NCBI GenBank assembly: GCA_963771015.1
Contig: CAVYRN010000007.1
Coordinates: 124,001-188,000, forward strand
DNA length: 64,000 nt
Reading direction: 5' to 3'
Origin: CAVSJJ01 sp963771015
GTDB lineage: Bacteria; Actinomycetota; Actinomycetes; Actinomycetales; Dermatophilaceae
Below, piece by piece: positions 8,390 through 16,476 of this stretch. Under the pieces are notes generated by a model that had not been told where the DNA came from, ran no database searches, and worked only from the letters and a program-made list of their open reading frames with translations. Position numbers and translations under genes: made by a program. Every line of letters starts with the position of its first letter. The first letter of the stretch is position 1.

Positions 8390-10015
8390 ATGCTCAGCAC
8401 AGACGCGCTTGCGGTCCCCCCACGACTGTCCCCGATGCCTCCTGGGGTGTGGGCGCGGGTTCGCCGGCCCGGGGAGCTTCAGGAGGCGACGCGTTGGTTG
8501 ATGCTCCTGCTTGCCCTGGTGTCCCTTCCTCTTGGCCTGGTCGCACCTCTCGCCGCAGGGGACGGGACAAGATCGCTTGTCGTCCTGGCCAGCGCGATAG
8601 TCCTCGCGCTGTCCTGGGGCACGGGGTACCTGCGGCGGAGCGCTCCCTTGGCGATGGACGTGCTGGACACAGTGGTCATGCTGGCATTCGCCCTGGCCTG
8701 CCCCGATCCGTCCGTTGTCCTCACGGTGGTGTTCGCCGCGCTGTGGTTCCGCTGCATGTACGGGTCAGGGCAACGTGCCGTGTTGCGGTACGGCCTCTAC
8801 GTGGGCGCGATCCTCGCGATACCCACGATTTGGCCGCACGTGCTGGGCCACACCGGAGGTCTGGCGTTGGGGCCCCTGTTCGGCCCTCTCCCGATGATGC
8901 TCCTGGTCCTCATTGTGGTGCGACACCTCGCGGGGATCCTGCACGCCGGAGCGCGAACGGCGCTGATCGACGCCGTGCACGCGTCGGTGGGCTATCAGTT
9001 GCTGCGCGTCAGCGACCCGGTTGAGATCCGCAAGATCGGGTGGGATGCGACGGGCGACATCTGCACGGCCATGGCGGGGCTGCGGGTGATGAAGGTCGTC
9101 AGGGCCGGAGCGATGCTGCGGGTGGAGTACGCAACCAGCGGATTCGCCGATGTCCCGGAAACGCTGTCCGAGGCCGTGCTGACCGGGTGCGACGCCGTCG
9201 GCGGAACGAGCCCAGGGCCAGACCACGGCCGGGCCGAGCTGGACGTCGCCGTGGGTACCCCCTGCGCTTGGGTGTGTGTACCTCTGCCCGAGATGGACAA
9301 CCAACCCGAAGGAGCCTGGCTGCTCCTCGGCTCTCCGGGGAGGGTGCCCACCGAGGCGGTCGTCGCCGTCGAGACCCTGGCGAACCAGGTCACCCTGGCG
9401 CTGCGCAACAGTGAGATGCACCAGAAGCTGTCGGAGCAGGCCACGCGCGACAGCCTGACGGGCCTGGCCAACGGGATGTCCTTCAACGCCGCACTATCGA
9501 CGACGGTCGCGGCGACGGCTGCCAGTGAGACCAGCGTCCTGTACGTCGACATCGATGACTTCAAGGACGTCAACGACGTCTTCGGCCACCGCGCGGGTGA
9601 CAGCGTGCTCGGGGAGGTCGCAGCGCGGCTGCGGGAGGCAACCCGTCCGCAGGACCTGTGTGCACGCCTTGGTGGGGATGAGTTCGCCGTGCTGCTGCCC
9701 GGCACCGGCGGTGCGGCAGCTGCAAAGGTCGCGCAGCGGATCGTGGATCTGATCGCGGCTCCCGTACTGGTCGTCGGCGGCGTGGCGCACGTCGGTGCCA
9801 GCGTCGGCGTCGCGACTGCGAAGGACGTGACCGATGTCGAACAGCTCGTCCACCGCGCCGACGTGGCGATGTACGCGGCGAAGGCCAACGGCAAGGGGAC
9901 GATTCGGATCTTCGACACCGATCTGCTGCGCGTCGACCCCACGGGAGACCCAGGAGGTTCAAGGTCGACAGCAGACGCATTCGGGCTGGGCGCGCTCGGC
10001 ACAACCTCGACGTGA
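8390..10015 (+). CDS. Membrane GGDEF diguanylate cyclase with intact I-site
   Basis: A 541-residue protein. Roughly residues 30-190 form several hydrophobic segments (MASE-like membrane domain). Residues ~200-345 have a GAF-like character (ETLANQVTLALRN leads into the catalytic domain). The cyclase begins at RDSLTGLAN; the active site LGGDEFAVLL has GGDEF at residues 428-432. RPQD at 419-422, five residues before GGDEF, is a complete RxxD inhibitory site for product feedback. No EAL or HD-GYP phosphodiesterase domain is attached. The gene sits directly behind a c-di-GMP riboswitch, so both synthesis of the enzyme and its activity should respond to the product. Confidence 0.93.
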   Translation: MLSTDALAVPPRLSPMPPGVWARVRRPGELQEATRWLMLLLALVSLPLGLVAPLAAGDGTRSLVVLASAIVLALSWGTGYLRRSAPLAMDVLDTVVMLAFALACPDPSVVLTVVFAALWFRCMYGSGQRAVLRYGLYVGAILAIPTIWPHVLGHTGGLALGPLFGPLPMMLLVLIVVRHLAGILHAGARTALIDAVHASVGYQLLRVSDPVEIRKIGWDATGDICTAMAGLRVMKVVRAGAMLRVEYATSGFADVPETLSEAVLTGCDAVGGTSPGPDHGRAELDVAVGTPCAWVCVPLPEMDNQPEGAWLLLGSPGRVPTEAVVAVETLANQVTLALRNSEMHQKLSEQATRDSLTGLANGMSFNAALSTTVAATAASETSVLYVDIDDFKDVNDVFGHRAGDSVLGEVAARLREATRPQDLCARLGGDEFAVLLPGTGGAAAAKVAQRIVDLIAAPVLVVGGVAHVGASVGVATAKDVTDVEQLVHRADVAMYAAKANGKGTIRIFDTDLLRVDPTGDPGGSRSTADAFGLGALGTTST

Positions 10016-10468
10016 GCCAGCGCCTCCTGCAGCATCTGCTTCGGCAGACACCTCGTCACAGTGCCACGGCTTCGGCCAGGGCCTGCTCTCGCAGCGCCGG
10101 CCGAGGTCCGACCACCCGGGTGGGGACCTTCCCAGCCACGTGGCGACGACTCGGCCGGTACGCACCGCCGCGACGCTCACCATCCGGGCCTGCGGAGACA
10201 TGTGCGTCGACTCCGCACACCTGCGTCATCTCGGGGCCCGATGCTGCCGTGGTCCGCCTTGAGCTTCGCCATGGTCATCACGTCATCTCGCGTGGTCACA
10301 GAGTGCCGGACGTGGCCGGTCCGCGTGGATGATCCGGGTCGGCTCCGCGACTGGCACGGCCACCGGCTCGAGCCATCCGGCCATGCCGGTCAGGCCCGAC
10401 TGCCGAATTCTGGGGCCCATTGTGGGGCCCACGCCCCCCGGCGAGCCCATCCGGATGCCGGACGGAGC
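10016..10468 (+). other. Intergenic stretch without a recognisable gene
   Basis: No frame on either strand shows a known family or a good ribosome site. A short direct repeat of TGGGGCCCA lies near 10409-10428. The stretch ends at the tRNA-Arg terminator. Confidence 0.5.
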
Positions 10469-10506
10469 GAAGGCCCCGACCCGCGTCTCCGCTGGTCAGG
10501 GCCTTC
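10469..10506 (-). terminator. Intrinsic terminator of tRNA-Arg
   Basis: Read on the minus strand, GAAGGCCCTGACC and GGTCGGGGCCTTC form a 13-pair stem with one T-G pair around a short loop. It begins about 22 bases past the 3' end of the tRNA-Arg gene. No long T-run follows, as is common in high-GC actinobacteria. Confidence 0.7.
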
Positions 10507-10527
10507 ATCCTCTGTCTCAACACAGAG

Positions 10528-10600
10528 CGCGCCCGGAGGGATTCGAACCCCCAACCTTCTGATCCGTAGTCAGATGCTCTATCCGTTGAGCTACGGGCGC
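10528..10600 (-). tRNA. tRNA-Arg(ACG)
   Basis: 73 bases on the minus strand. Acceptor arms GCGCCCG/CGGGCGC pair perfectly, the T-arm contains GGTTCGAATCC, and the anticodon stem TCTGA/TCAGA presents ACG in the loop. ACG reads CGT, CGC and CGA after wobble deamination. CCA is not encoded. A hairpin terminator follows. Confidence 0.95.
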
Positions 10601-10933
10601 AGGCCACCCGGCGTCCGGGCGACGATCGGCAAGCGTACCGGGTGCGCCCCCGGAGCCGGAAATCCGTTGCCACACGTCTCGCCCGACGTGCGCCGCCCGC
10701 GCCGCGCGCCGCTCACCGCATACCGGTATGCCGCCCGCCCACGCCCCCGGCCCACTCGCCGCACGGTCCACGAGCGTGACCGAGTCAACCCTCCCCGGCG
10801 CGCAGGGACGCCCGCGGCGCATGTAGCGTGATTGACGAAGCATCCACCTGCCCGGCGTGCGTCCGATGAGGACACCGAAGCCGCCGACCGGCATGACCGA
10901 AGTCCTCGCGGACGAGGACGGAAGGACGGGGAC
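10601..10933 (+). other. Region upstream of pckG, presumed promoter and leader
   Basis: No gene is apparent on either strand. It lies between the 5' end of the divergent tRNA-Arg gene and pckG. A TGTAGCGT sequence near 10821 could serve as a -10 element. The tract GGAAGGACGGGGAC just before 10934 supplies the ribosome site for pckG. Confidence 0.4.
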
Positions 10934-12754
10934 ATGACCGCGACAGCCGACCAGACGCACGGCACGAGCCACCGGGGCCTGCAGGCCTGGGTCGACGAGG
11001 TGGCCGCGCTGACCACCCCGGAGCGCATCGTGTGGGTCGACGGGTCCCAGGACGAGTGGACCCGGCTGACCGCGGAGCTCGTCGCCGCCGGCACGTTCGT
11101 CAAGCTCAACGAGGAGAAGAAGCCCAACTCGTTCTGGTGCGCCTCCGACCCCAGCGACGTGGCACGCGTCGAGGACCGCACCTTCATCGCCTCGGAGCGC
11201 GAGGAGGACGCCGGCCCGACGAACAACTGGGCCGACCCGGTCGAGCTCAAGGAGACGATGACCGAGCTCTACCGCGGGTGCATGACGGGCCGCACGATGT
11301 ACGTCATCCCGTTCGTCATGGGCCACCTCGACGCCACGGTCCCGATGTTCGGCGTCGAGATCACCGACTCGGCATACGTCGTCGTCAACATGCGGATCAT
11401 GGCCCGCATCGGGACCCCGGTGCTCACCGAGATGGAGGAGCTGGACGCCACCTTCGTCAAGGGCCTGCACTCGGTGGGCGCGCCTCTCGAGGCCGGCCAG
11501 ACCGACGTCCCGTGGCCCTGCAACGACACCAAGTACATCGCCCACTTCCCCGAGGCCCACGAGATCTGGTCCTACGGCTCCGGCTACGGCGGCAACGCGC
11601 TGCTCGGGAAGAAGTGCTACGCGCTGCGGATCGCGAGCGCGATCGCGCGCGACGAGGGCTGGATGGCCGAGCATATGCTGCTGCTCAAGCTCACCTCGCC
11701 GAGCGGCTCGGTCCACTACATCGCGGGCGCGTTCCCGAGCGCGTGCGGCAAGACCAACCTTGCGATGCTCCAGCCGACGATCCCGGGCTGGAAGGCCGAG
11801 ATGGTCGGCGACGACATCGCCTGGATGCGCTTCGGCCCCGACGGTCGGCTGTATGCCGTCAACCCCGAGTTCGGTCTGTTCGGAGTCGCACCCGGCACCG
11901 GCATGAACACCAACCCGATGGCGATGCACACCGTCAACAAGGGCAACTCGATCTTCACCAACGTCGCCCTCACCGACGACGGCGACATCTGGTGGGAGGG
12001 CATGACCAAGGAGAAGCCGGCGCACCTCACGGACTGGAAGGGCCGCGACTGGACTCCCGACAGCCCCGAGGTCAGCGCCCACCCCAACAGCCGGTTCACC
12101 ACCCCCGCCAGCCAGTGCCCGATGATCGCCCCCGAGTACGACAACCCTGACGGGGTGCCGATCGACGCGATCCTCTTCGGCGGGCGCCGGGCCACGACGG
12201 TCCCGCTCGTCTACGAGTCGCGCGACTGGGCGCACGGTGTGTTCGTCGGGGCGACGCTCTCGTCCGAGACGACCGCGGCCGCGACCGGCGCCGTCGGTGT
12301 CGTCCGGCGGGACCCGATGGCGATGCTCCCGTTCATCGGCTACAACGCCGGCTCCTACATGGACCACTGGCTCGACATCGGCAAGCAGCACGACGAGTCC
12401 AAGCTGCCGAAGATCTACCAGGTCAACTGGTTCCGCAAGAGCGAGGACGGCTCGTTCCTCTGGCCGGGCTTCGGCGACAACGCCCGTGTCCTCAAGTGGA
12501 TCGTCGAGCGCCTCGACGGCGTCGCAGAGGCCGTCGAGACCCCCGTCGGGCTCGTCCCGGCGCCGGGCGCCCTGGACACCACCGGCCTCGACATGACCGA
12601 GGACGAGGTCGCCGAGGTCCTCGCCGTCACGGACGAGGAGTGGAAGGCCGAGATCCCCCTCATCGAGGAGTGGTTCGCCAAGATGGGCGACCACCTGCCG
12701 AGCCAGCTGCGCGACGAGCTCGGCACCCTCAAGGAGCGCCTCGGCGTCGAGTAG
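10934..12754 (+). CDS. pckG: Phosphoenolpyruvate carboxykinase (GTP)
   Basis: A 606-residue enzyme converting oxaloacetate and GTP to PEP, CO2 and GDP, at the start of gluconeogenesis. The kinase-1a P-loop FPSACGKTNLAM, with its hyper-reactive cysteine at residue 271, marks the GTP-dependent class. GDDIAWM and the guanine-binding loop around FGLFGVAPGTGMNTNP are also present. Length matches actinobacterial PckG. The start is the ATG at 10934 behind a purine-rich GGACGGGGAC tract; longer in-frame readings would add an implausible Arg-rich leader. Confidence 0.96.
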   Translation: MTATADQTHGTSHRGLQAWVDEVAALTTPERIVWVDGSQDEWTRLTAELVAAGTFVKLNEEKKPNSFWCASDPSDVARVEDRTFIASEREEDAGPTNNWADPVELKETMTELYRGCMTGRTMYVIPFVMGHLDATVPMFGVEITDSAYVVVNMRIMARIGTPVLTEMEELDATFVKGLHSVGAPLEAGQTDVPWPCNDTKYIAHFPEAHEIWSYGSGYGGNALLGKKCYALRIASAIARDEGWMAEHMLLLKLTSPSGSVHYIAGAFPSACGKTNLAMLQPTIPGWKAEMVGDDIAWMRFGPDGRLYAVNPEFGLFGVAPGTGMNTNPMAMHTVNKGNSIFTNVALTDDGDIWWEGMTKEKPAHLTDWKGRDWTPDSPEVSAHPNSRFTTPASQCPMIAPEYDNPDGVPIDAILFGGRRATTVPLVYESRDWAHGVFVGATLSSETTAAATGAVGVVRRDPMAMLPFIGYNAGSYMDHWLDIGKQHDESKLPKIYQVNWFRKSEDGSFLWPGFGDNARVLKWIVERLDGVAEAVETPVGLVPAPGALDTTGLDMTEDEVAEVLAVTDEEWKAEIPLIEEWFAKMGDHLPSQLRDELGTLKERLGVE

Positions 12755-12783
12755 CCCCACCACCTCGACGTCGAGAACACCCC

Positions 12784-12885
12784 GACGTCACCATCTCACC
12801 CGTAGGCAGCGTGTTGACGGGCCGGAACCACCTCACGTGGAACCGGCCCGTCACCATCTCACCCCATAGGCGACGTGCTGACGAG
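12784..12885. repeat. Pair of ~34-bp direct repeats flanking a hairpin
   Basis: Two near-identical copies beginning GTCACCATCTCACCC and running through TAGGC..CGTG.TGAC lie at about 12784-12818 and 12850-12885. Between them sits the 12816-12852 hairpin. The unit is in the gap between the convergent pckG and the Gly/Gln-rich protein gene. It may be a remnant of a small dispersed repeat or a duplicated terminator. Confidence 0.6.
12816..12852. terminator. Bidirectional hairpin terminator between convergent genes
   Basis: GACGGGCCGG and CCGGCCCGTC form a perfect 10-pair outer stem, with an inner CCAC/GTGG stem in its loop. It is placed between the stops of pckG (plus strand) and the minus-strand membrane protein gene, where a shared terminator is expected. 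Confidence 0.65.
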
Positions 12886-12917
12886 ACAGCTCTGTCACGA
12901 AGCCGCCTGTTGGTGGG

Positions 12918-13397
12918 CTATTGACGGGGTGGCTGGGCACCGGACCCCTGTTGCAGCTGGCCCTGCCCCGGGCCCTGCTGCGATCCGGTGCCCAGCCGCC
13001 CCTGCGGCTGCCCCTGGCCAGGGAGCTGGCCCGGTCCCTGACCGGGGAGCTGGCCCCCGCCCGGGAACTGCCCCTGACCGGGGAAGCCGCCCTGCCGCCC
13101 GGGCCCACCGCGCCCGTCGACGGCGCCACCTGTCCCCTGCTGCAGGCCGGCGGCCGCGGCGACGGCGCCCACCGAGGACAGCCCGATGGCGAGCGCGGCG
13201 GCGACGGCGGTCTTCTTGCCCGACCAGCGCGGCGGTGTGATGGCCGGTGCCGTGCTCGGCGTCGGCGTGGGGGCCGGTATGCCGTCTTCCGGCGGCGGCT
13301 CGTGGGACGACTGGCCGAGCGTGGCCGGGTCTGCCGGGTCGGACACGACGGTCCACGCCGGGTCGGCGGCGGTCGACGGGGTCTGCGAGGTGGCCAT
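12918..13397 (-). CDS. Membrane protein with Gly/Gln/Pro-rich exported tail, unknown function
   Basis: 159 residues from the ATG followed by ATSQTPSTAADP, preceded at a good distance by AGGAGA. A Pro/Thr-rich cytoplasmic N-terminus (about 60 residues) leads to one hydrophobic segment (KTAVAAALAIGLSSVGAVAAAAG), then a low-complexity tail of repeated PGQGQ, GGGQLPG and QGP units rich in Gly, Gln and Pro. No enzyme domain is visible. It diverges from the downstream response-regulator/kinase pair, so it may be a target or partner of that system. Composition this biased makes homology calls unreliable. Confidence 0.6.
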   Translation of the reverse strand: MATSQTPSTAADPAWTVVSDPADPATLGQSSHEPPPEDGIPAPTPTPSTAPAITPPRWSGKKTAVAAALAIGLSSVGAVAAAAGLQQGTGGAVDGRGGPGRQGGFPGQGQFPGGGQLPGQGPGQLPGQGQPQGRLGTGSQQGPGQGQLQQGSGAQPPRQ

Positions 13398-13640
13398 CGG
13401 GCTGAGGTCTCCTGGTCTCGGTGACGAACTGCCCCCACGGTCCGACCCGAACCTGTGCCACCACTGTGGGAGGCGTATCGAGCGACTGAGCCTCGCGGCG
13501 AGACCCGGCACGAACGGCCAACGACCCGAGACCTCCCTGCCGGCTCCCAGCAGAGGCCCACCCGCCTCATCCACGCTTCACAGAATCCACACAGCAAACC
13601 CATGGAGTCCGCGTATGCTGCTGCTGTTCACTCCAATGTC

Positions 13641-14378
13641 ATGAGCGCCATGCCCACTGTCACCTCCGCGAAGCTCCAGCGCCCCGACGGCACTCCGGTC
13701 CGGGTCCTCGTCGTCGACGACGAGGACAACCTCACCGAGCTGCTGTCGATGGCGCTGCGCTATGAGGGCTGGGAGGTCCGCACGGCCGCGACGGGCACCC
13801 AGGCGGTCAAGGCCGCCCGCGAGTTCGGCCCGGACGCCGTGGCGCTCGACATGATGCTTCCCGACTTCGACGGCCTCGAGGTACTCCGCCGGATGCGGGC
13901 CGACAGCCCCAACGTCCCCGTGCTCTTCCTCACGGCCAAGGATGCCGTCGAGGACCGGGTGGCCGGCCTGACGGCGGGCGGAGACGACTACGTGACCAAG
14001 CCGTTCAGCCTCGAAGAGGTCGTCGCCCGACTGCGTGCCCTCATGCGGCGCACGGCGGTCATCGCCAACGACGCGAGCTCGCTGCTCGTCGTCGGTGATC
14101 TGACGATGGACGAGGACAGCCATGAGGTCACCCGAAGCGGGGACGAGATCCAGCTGACGGCAACCGAGTTCGAGCTGCTGCGCTACCTCATGCGCAACCC
14201 GAAGCGCGTCCTGTCCAAGGCTCAGATCCTTGATCGGGTGTGGAACTACGACTTCGGCGGACAGGCCAACGTCGTCGAGCTCTACATCTCCTACCTCCGC
14301 AAGAAGATCGACGCCGGTCGCGCTCCGATGATCCACACCATGCGCGGCGTCGGCTATGTCCTCAAGCCCGCTGACTAG
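13641..14378 (+). CDS. OmpR/PhoB-family response regulator
   Basis: 245 residues. The receiver domain has the acidic pocket DDE at 26-28, the phospho-acceptor D70 in ALDMMLPD, the switch Thr in FLTAKD and the conserved Lys in YVTKPFS. The C-terminal winged helix is complete, with the LTATEFELLRYL and VELYISYLRKKID signatures of the TrcR/TcrX type. ATG codons at 13641 and 13650 are both possible starts. It lies nine bases before its cognate histidine kinase. No ribosome site is clear. Confidence 0.93.
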   Translation: MSAMPTVTSAKLQRPDGTPVRVLVVDDEDNLTELLSMALRYEGWEVRTAATGTQAVKAAREFGPDAVALDMMLPDFDGLEVLRRMRADSPNVPVLFLTAKDAVEDRVAGLTAGGDDYVTKPFSLEEVVARLRALMRRTAVIANDASSLLVVGDLTMDEDSHEVTRSGDEIQLTATEFELLRYLMRNPKRVLSKAQILDRVWNYDFGGQANVVELYISYLRKKIDAGRAPMIHTMRGVGYVLKPAD

Positions 14379-14387
14379 TCGCCGTAC

Positions 14388-15872
14388 ATGAGCCCTGCCG
14401 CCCTCACCCGGCCCTCGACGTGGACGCTGCGCGCCAAGCTCGTCGGGAGCATGCTCCTGCTCGTCGCCGTCATCATGCCGATCACCGGGGCCCTGACCGT
14501 CGTCGCGACCCAGCGGTACCTCACCGACCAGCTGACCACCGACCTACGCAACGCCTCCCAGCGCGTCCTCGGCGTCCAGCCGCCGGAGCGCGACGGCGAC
14601 CACGCCCCCATCGGCCTGCCCGGCAGCGCCAGTTCGATCCTCCAGCTCGGCCTCATCAACGGCCAGGTCGCGACGAACGCGCTCACCGGCATCCGGGTCA
14701 ACCAGGTCGTCAACGACCAGGGCGCCAACGACACCCTCGACCAGTCCCAGATCGACCAGCTCCAGGCGGCCCAGCTCAGCCTCGAGCCCAAACGCGTCAA
14801 CCTCGGCGGCGACATCGGCAGCTACCTCCTGGTGGCCCGCCGCTCCCCCGCCGGGGTCGTCTTCATCACCGGCGTGACGACCAAGGGCGTCGACGAGACC
14901 GTGGCCAACCTCCTCACCCTCGTCGTGGCCGGCACCGCCGTCGGTCTCATCGCCGTCTTCCTGGGCGGCAGCTTCCTGGTGCGCCGTAACCTCGAGCCGC
15001 TCAACCGGGTGACCGGGACGGCGCGCAAGGTCTCCCAGCTCAAGCTCGACTCCGGCGCCGTCGCGCTGGCCGCGCGGGTTCCCGAGGAGGACGCCGACCC
15101 GCATACCGAGGTCGGCCAGGTCGGCCTCGCGCTCAACAACCTCCTCGACAACGTCGAGAGCGCGCTGCAGTCCCGACACGAGAGCGAACAGCGGGTCCGC
15201 CAGTTCGTCGCGGACGCCTCGCACGAGCTCCGCACGCCGCTCGCGTCCATCCGTGGGTATGCCGAGCTGTCGCGTCGCGAGAGCGAGCCCGTTCCCGAGT
15301 CGGTCACCCATGCGATGGCCCGCGTCGAGTCGGAGTCGCTGCGGATGCAGGCGCTCGTCGAGGACCTGCTCCTCCTCGCGCGCCTGGACTCCGGACGTCC
15401 CCTCGAGCGCGAGCCGGTCGACCTGACCCGACTCGCTGTGGACGCGGTGGGCGACGCGCACGCCGCATCCCGCGACCACCTGTGGGAGCTCGACGTACCG
15501 GACGAGCCCATCGAGGTTCCCGGAGACCAGGCCCGCCTGCACCAGATCCTCGCGAACCTCCTCGCCAACGCACGCACCCACACCCCTTCCGGGACCACGG
15601 TCGTGACGCGGCTGCGTCGCGAAGGCGAGTGGGTGCGGCTCAGCGTCAACGACGACGGCCCCGGTGTCCCGGGCGCCCTGCAGCGCAACGTCTTCGAGCG
15701 CTTCACCCGCGGCGAGGAGTCGCGGTCCCGGGGTGCCGGATCCACCGGTCTCGGACTGTCGATCGTCGCCGCGGTGGGGCAGGCCCACGGCGGACGGGTC
15801 GAGCTGTCGAGCCGGCCGGGCGACACGACGTTCTCGGTTCTCCTCCCGGCGGGCCTGACCCGGCCGGCCTGA
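14388..15872 (+). CDS. Membrane sensor histidine kinase
   Basis: 494 residues, a partner for the preceding response regulator. Transmembrane helices at about 17-38 and 175-197 bracket an extracytoplasmic sensor of ~135 residues, followed by a HAMP-like region. The phosphorylated H279 is in DASHELRTPLASIRGY; the ATP-binding domain has the N-box (LLANARTHTP), DDGPGVP, FERFTR and GSTGLGLSIV. All catalytic motifs look intact. The sensor shows no recognisable ligand fold. Downstream glycosyltransferases and the divergent exported protein suggest a role in envelope homeostasis, which is an inference from neighbourhood. Confidence 0.93.
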   Translation: MSPAALTRPSTWTLRAKLVGSMLLLVAVIMPITGALTVVATQRYLTDQLTTDLRNASQRVLGVQPPERDGDHAPIGLPGSASSILQLGLINGQVATNALTGIRVNQVVNDQGANDTLDQSQIDQLQAAQLSLEPKRVNLGGDIGSYLLVARRSPAGVVFITGVTTKGVDETVANLLTLVVAGTAVGLIAVFLGGSFLVRRNLEPLNRVTGTARKVSQLKLDSGAVALAARVPEEDADPHTEVGQVGLALNNLLDNVESALQSRHESEQRVRQFVADASHELRTPLASIRGYAELSRRESEPVPESVTHAMARVESESLRMQALVEDLLLLARLDSGRPLEREPVDLTRLAVDAVGDAHAASRDHLWELDVPDEPIEVPGDQARLHQILANLLANARTHTPSGTTVVTRLRREGEWVRLSVNDDGPGVPGALQRNVFERFTRGEESRSRGAGSTGLGLSIVAAVGQAHGGRVELSSRPGDTTFSVLLPAGLTRPA

Positions 15873-15894
15873 CCCGGGTGCCCTCGCAGGTCGC

Positions 15895-16401
15895 TCAGGG
15901 ACGCAACGACAGCCGGTACGCCACGAGCGAGATGCCGTCGCGTGGCGACCAGTCCCGATCCGGCACCCGCTCGAAACCCATCCGCTCGTAGACCCGGTGC
16001 GCCGCGTGCATCCATGTCGCGCTGGACAGGACGAGCTCGGCATACCCGTCATCGCGAGCCCGGTCGACACAGGCACGGGTGAGCCGCTCCCCCAGCCCGC
16101 GCCCGCGGGCCTGCGGGATGACCGCCAGCATCCGGATCTCCGCCTCGTCCGGGCCGGCGATCTCGCTGAGCGAGGACCCCGGCCGCACGTACGTCACCGT
16201 GCCGAGCAGCCGGTCGTCCTCGCCCACGGCGACCCACAGCTCCGCGTCGCGGTCGCGTCCCGCGGCGTCGGCGAGCAGGGCGGCATACGGGTCATCGGCC
16301 GTGACGTACCCGTCCGCCGCGTAGGCGTCGACGGTCACCCGGCCCACGTCGGCCAGCTCGTCGACCCGGGCCCCTCGAATCGTCACATCCACGACGGCCA
16401 T
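15895..16401 (-). CDS. GNAT-family N-acetyltransferase
   Basis: 168 residues from the ATG followed by AVVDVTIRG. The acetyl-CoA pyrophosphate loop appears as IPQARGRGLGERL after the beta-strand AEIRMLAV, and the C-terminal YERMGFERVPDRDW is typical of the fold. The substrate cannot be inferred. It converges on the histidine kinase, with a 22-base gap, and diverges from the PMT-type glycosyltransferase. A very long open frame extending upstream of this start on the same strand is antisense to that glycosyltransferase and not part of the gene. Confidence 0.85.
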   Translation of the reverse strand: MAVVDVTIRGARVDELADVGRVTVDAYAADGYVTADDPYAALLADAAGRDRDAELWVAVGEDDRLLGTVTYVRPGSSLSEIAGPDEAEIRMLAVIPQARGRGLGERLTRACVDRARDDGYAELVLSSATWMHAAHRVYERMGFERVPDRDWSPRDGISLVAYRLSLRP

Positions 16402-16476
16402 CGTCGCAGACCACTCATCCGGCGGGAAAAGGCACCACACAGGGCCGGCACAGGGCCCGACCGGACAGTGAAACTC

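Noticed and set aside
10400..10450. GPxxGP-like reading near tRNA-Arg as the tail of a lost integrase
   Set aside because: Only a few residues in a GC-rich direct repeat; no catalytic integrase motif is found nearby and no att repeat was seen.
10517..12763. Minus-strand open frame across pckG
   Set aside because: Pure antisense of pckG, ending through the tRNA-Arg gene; no motifs.
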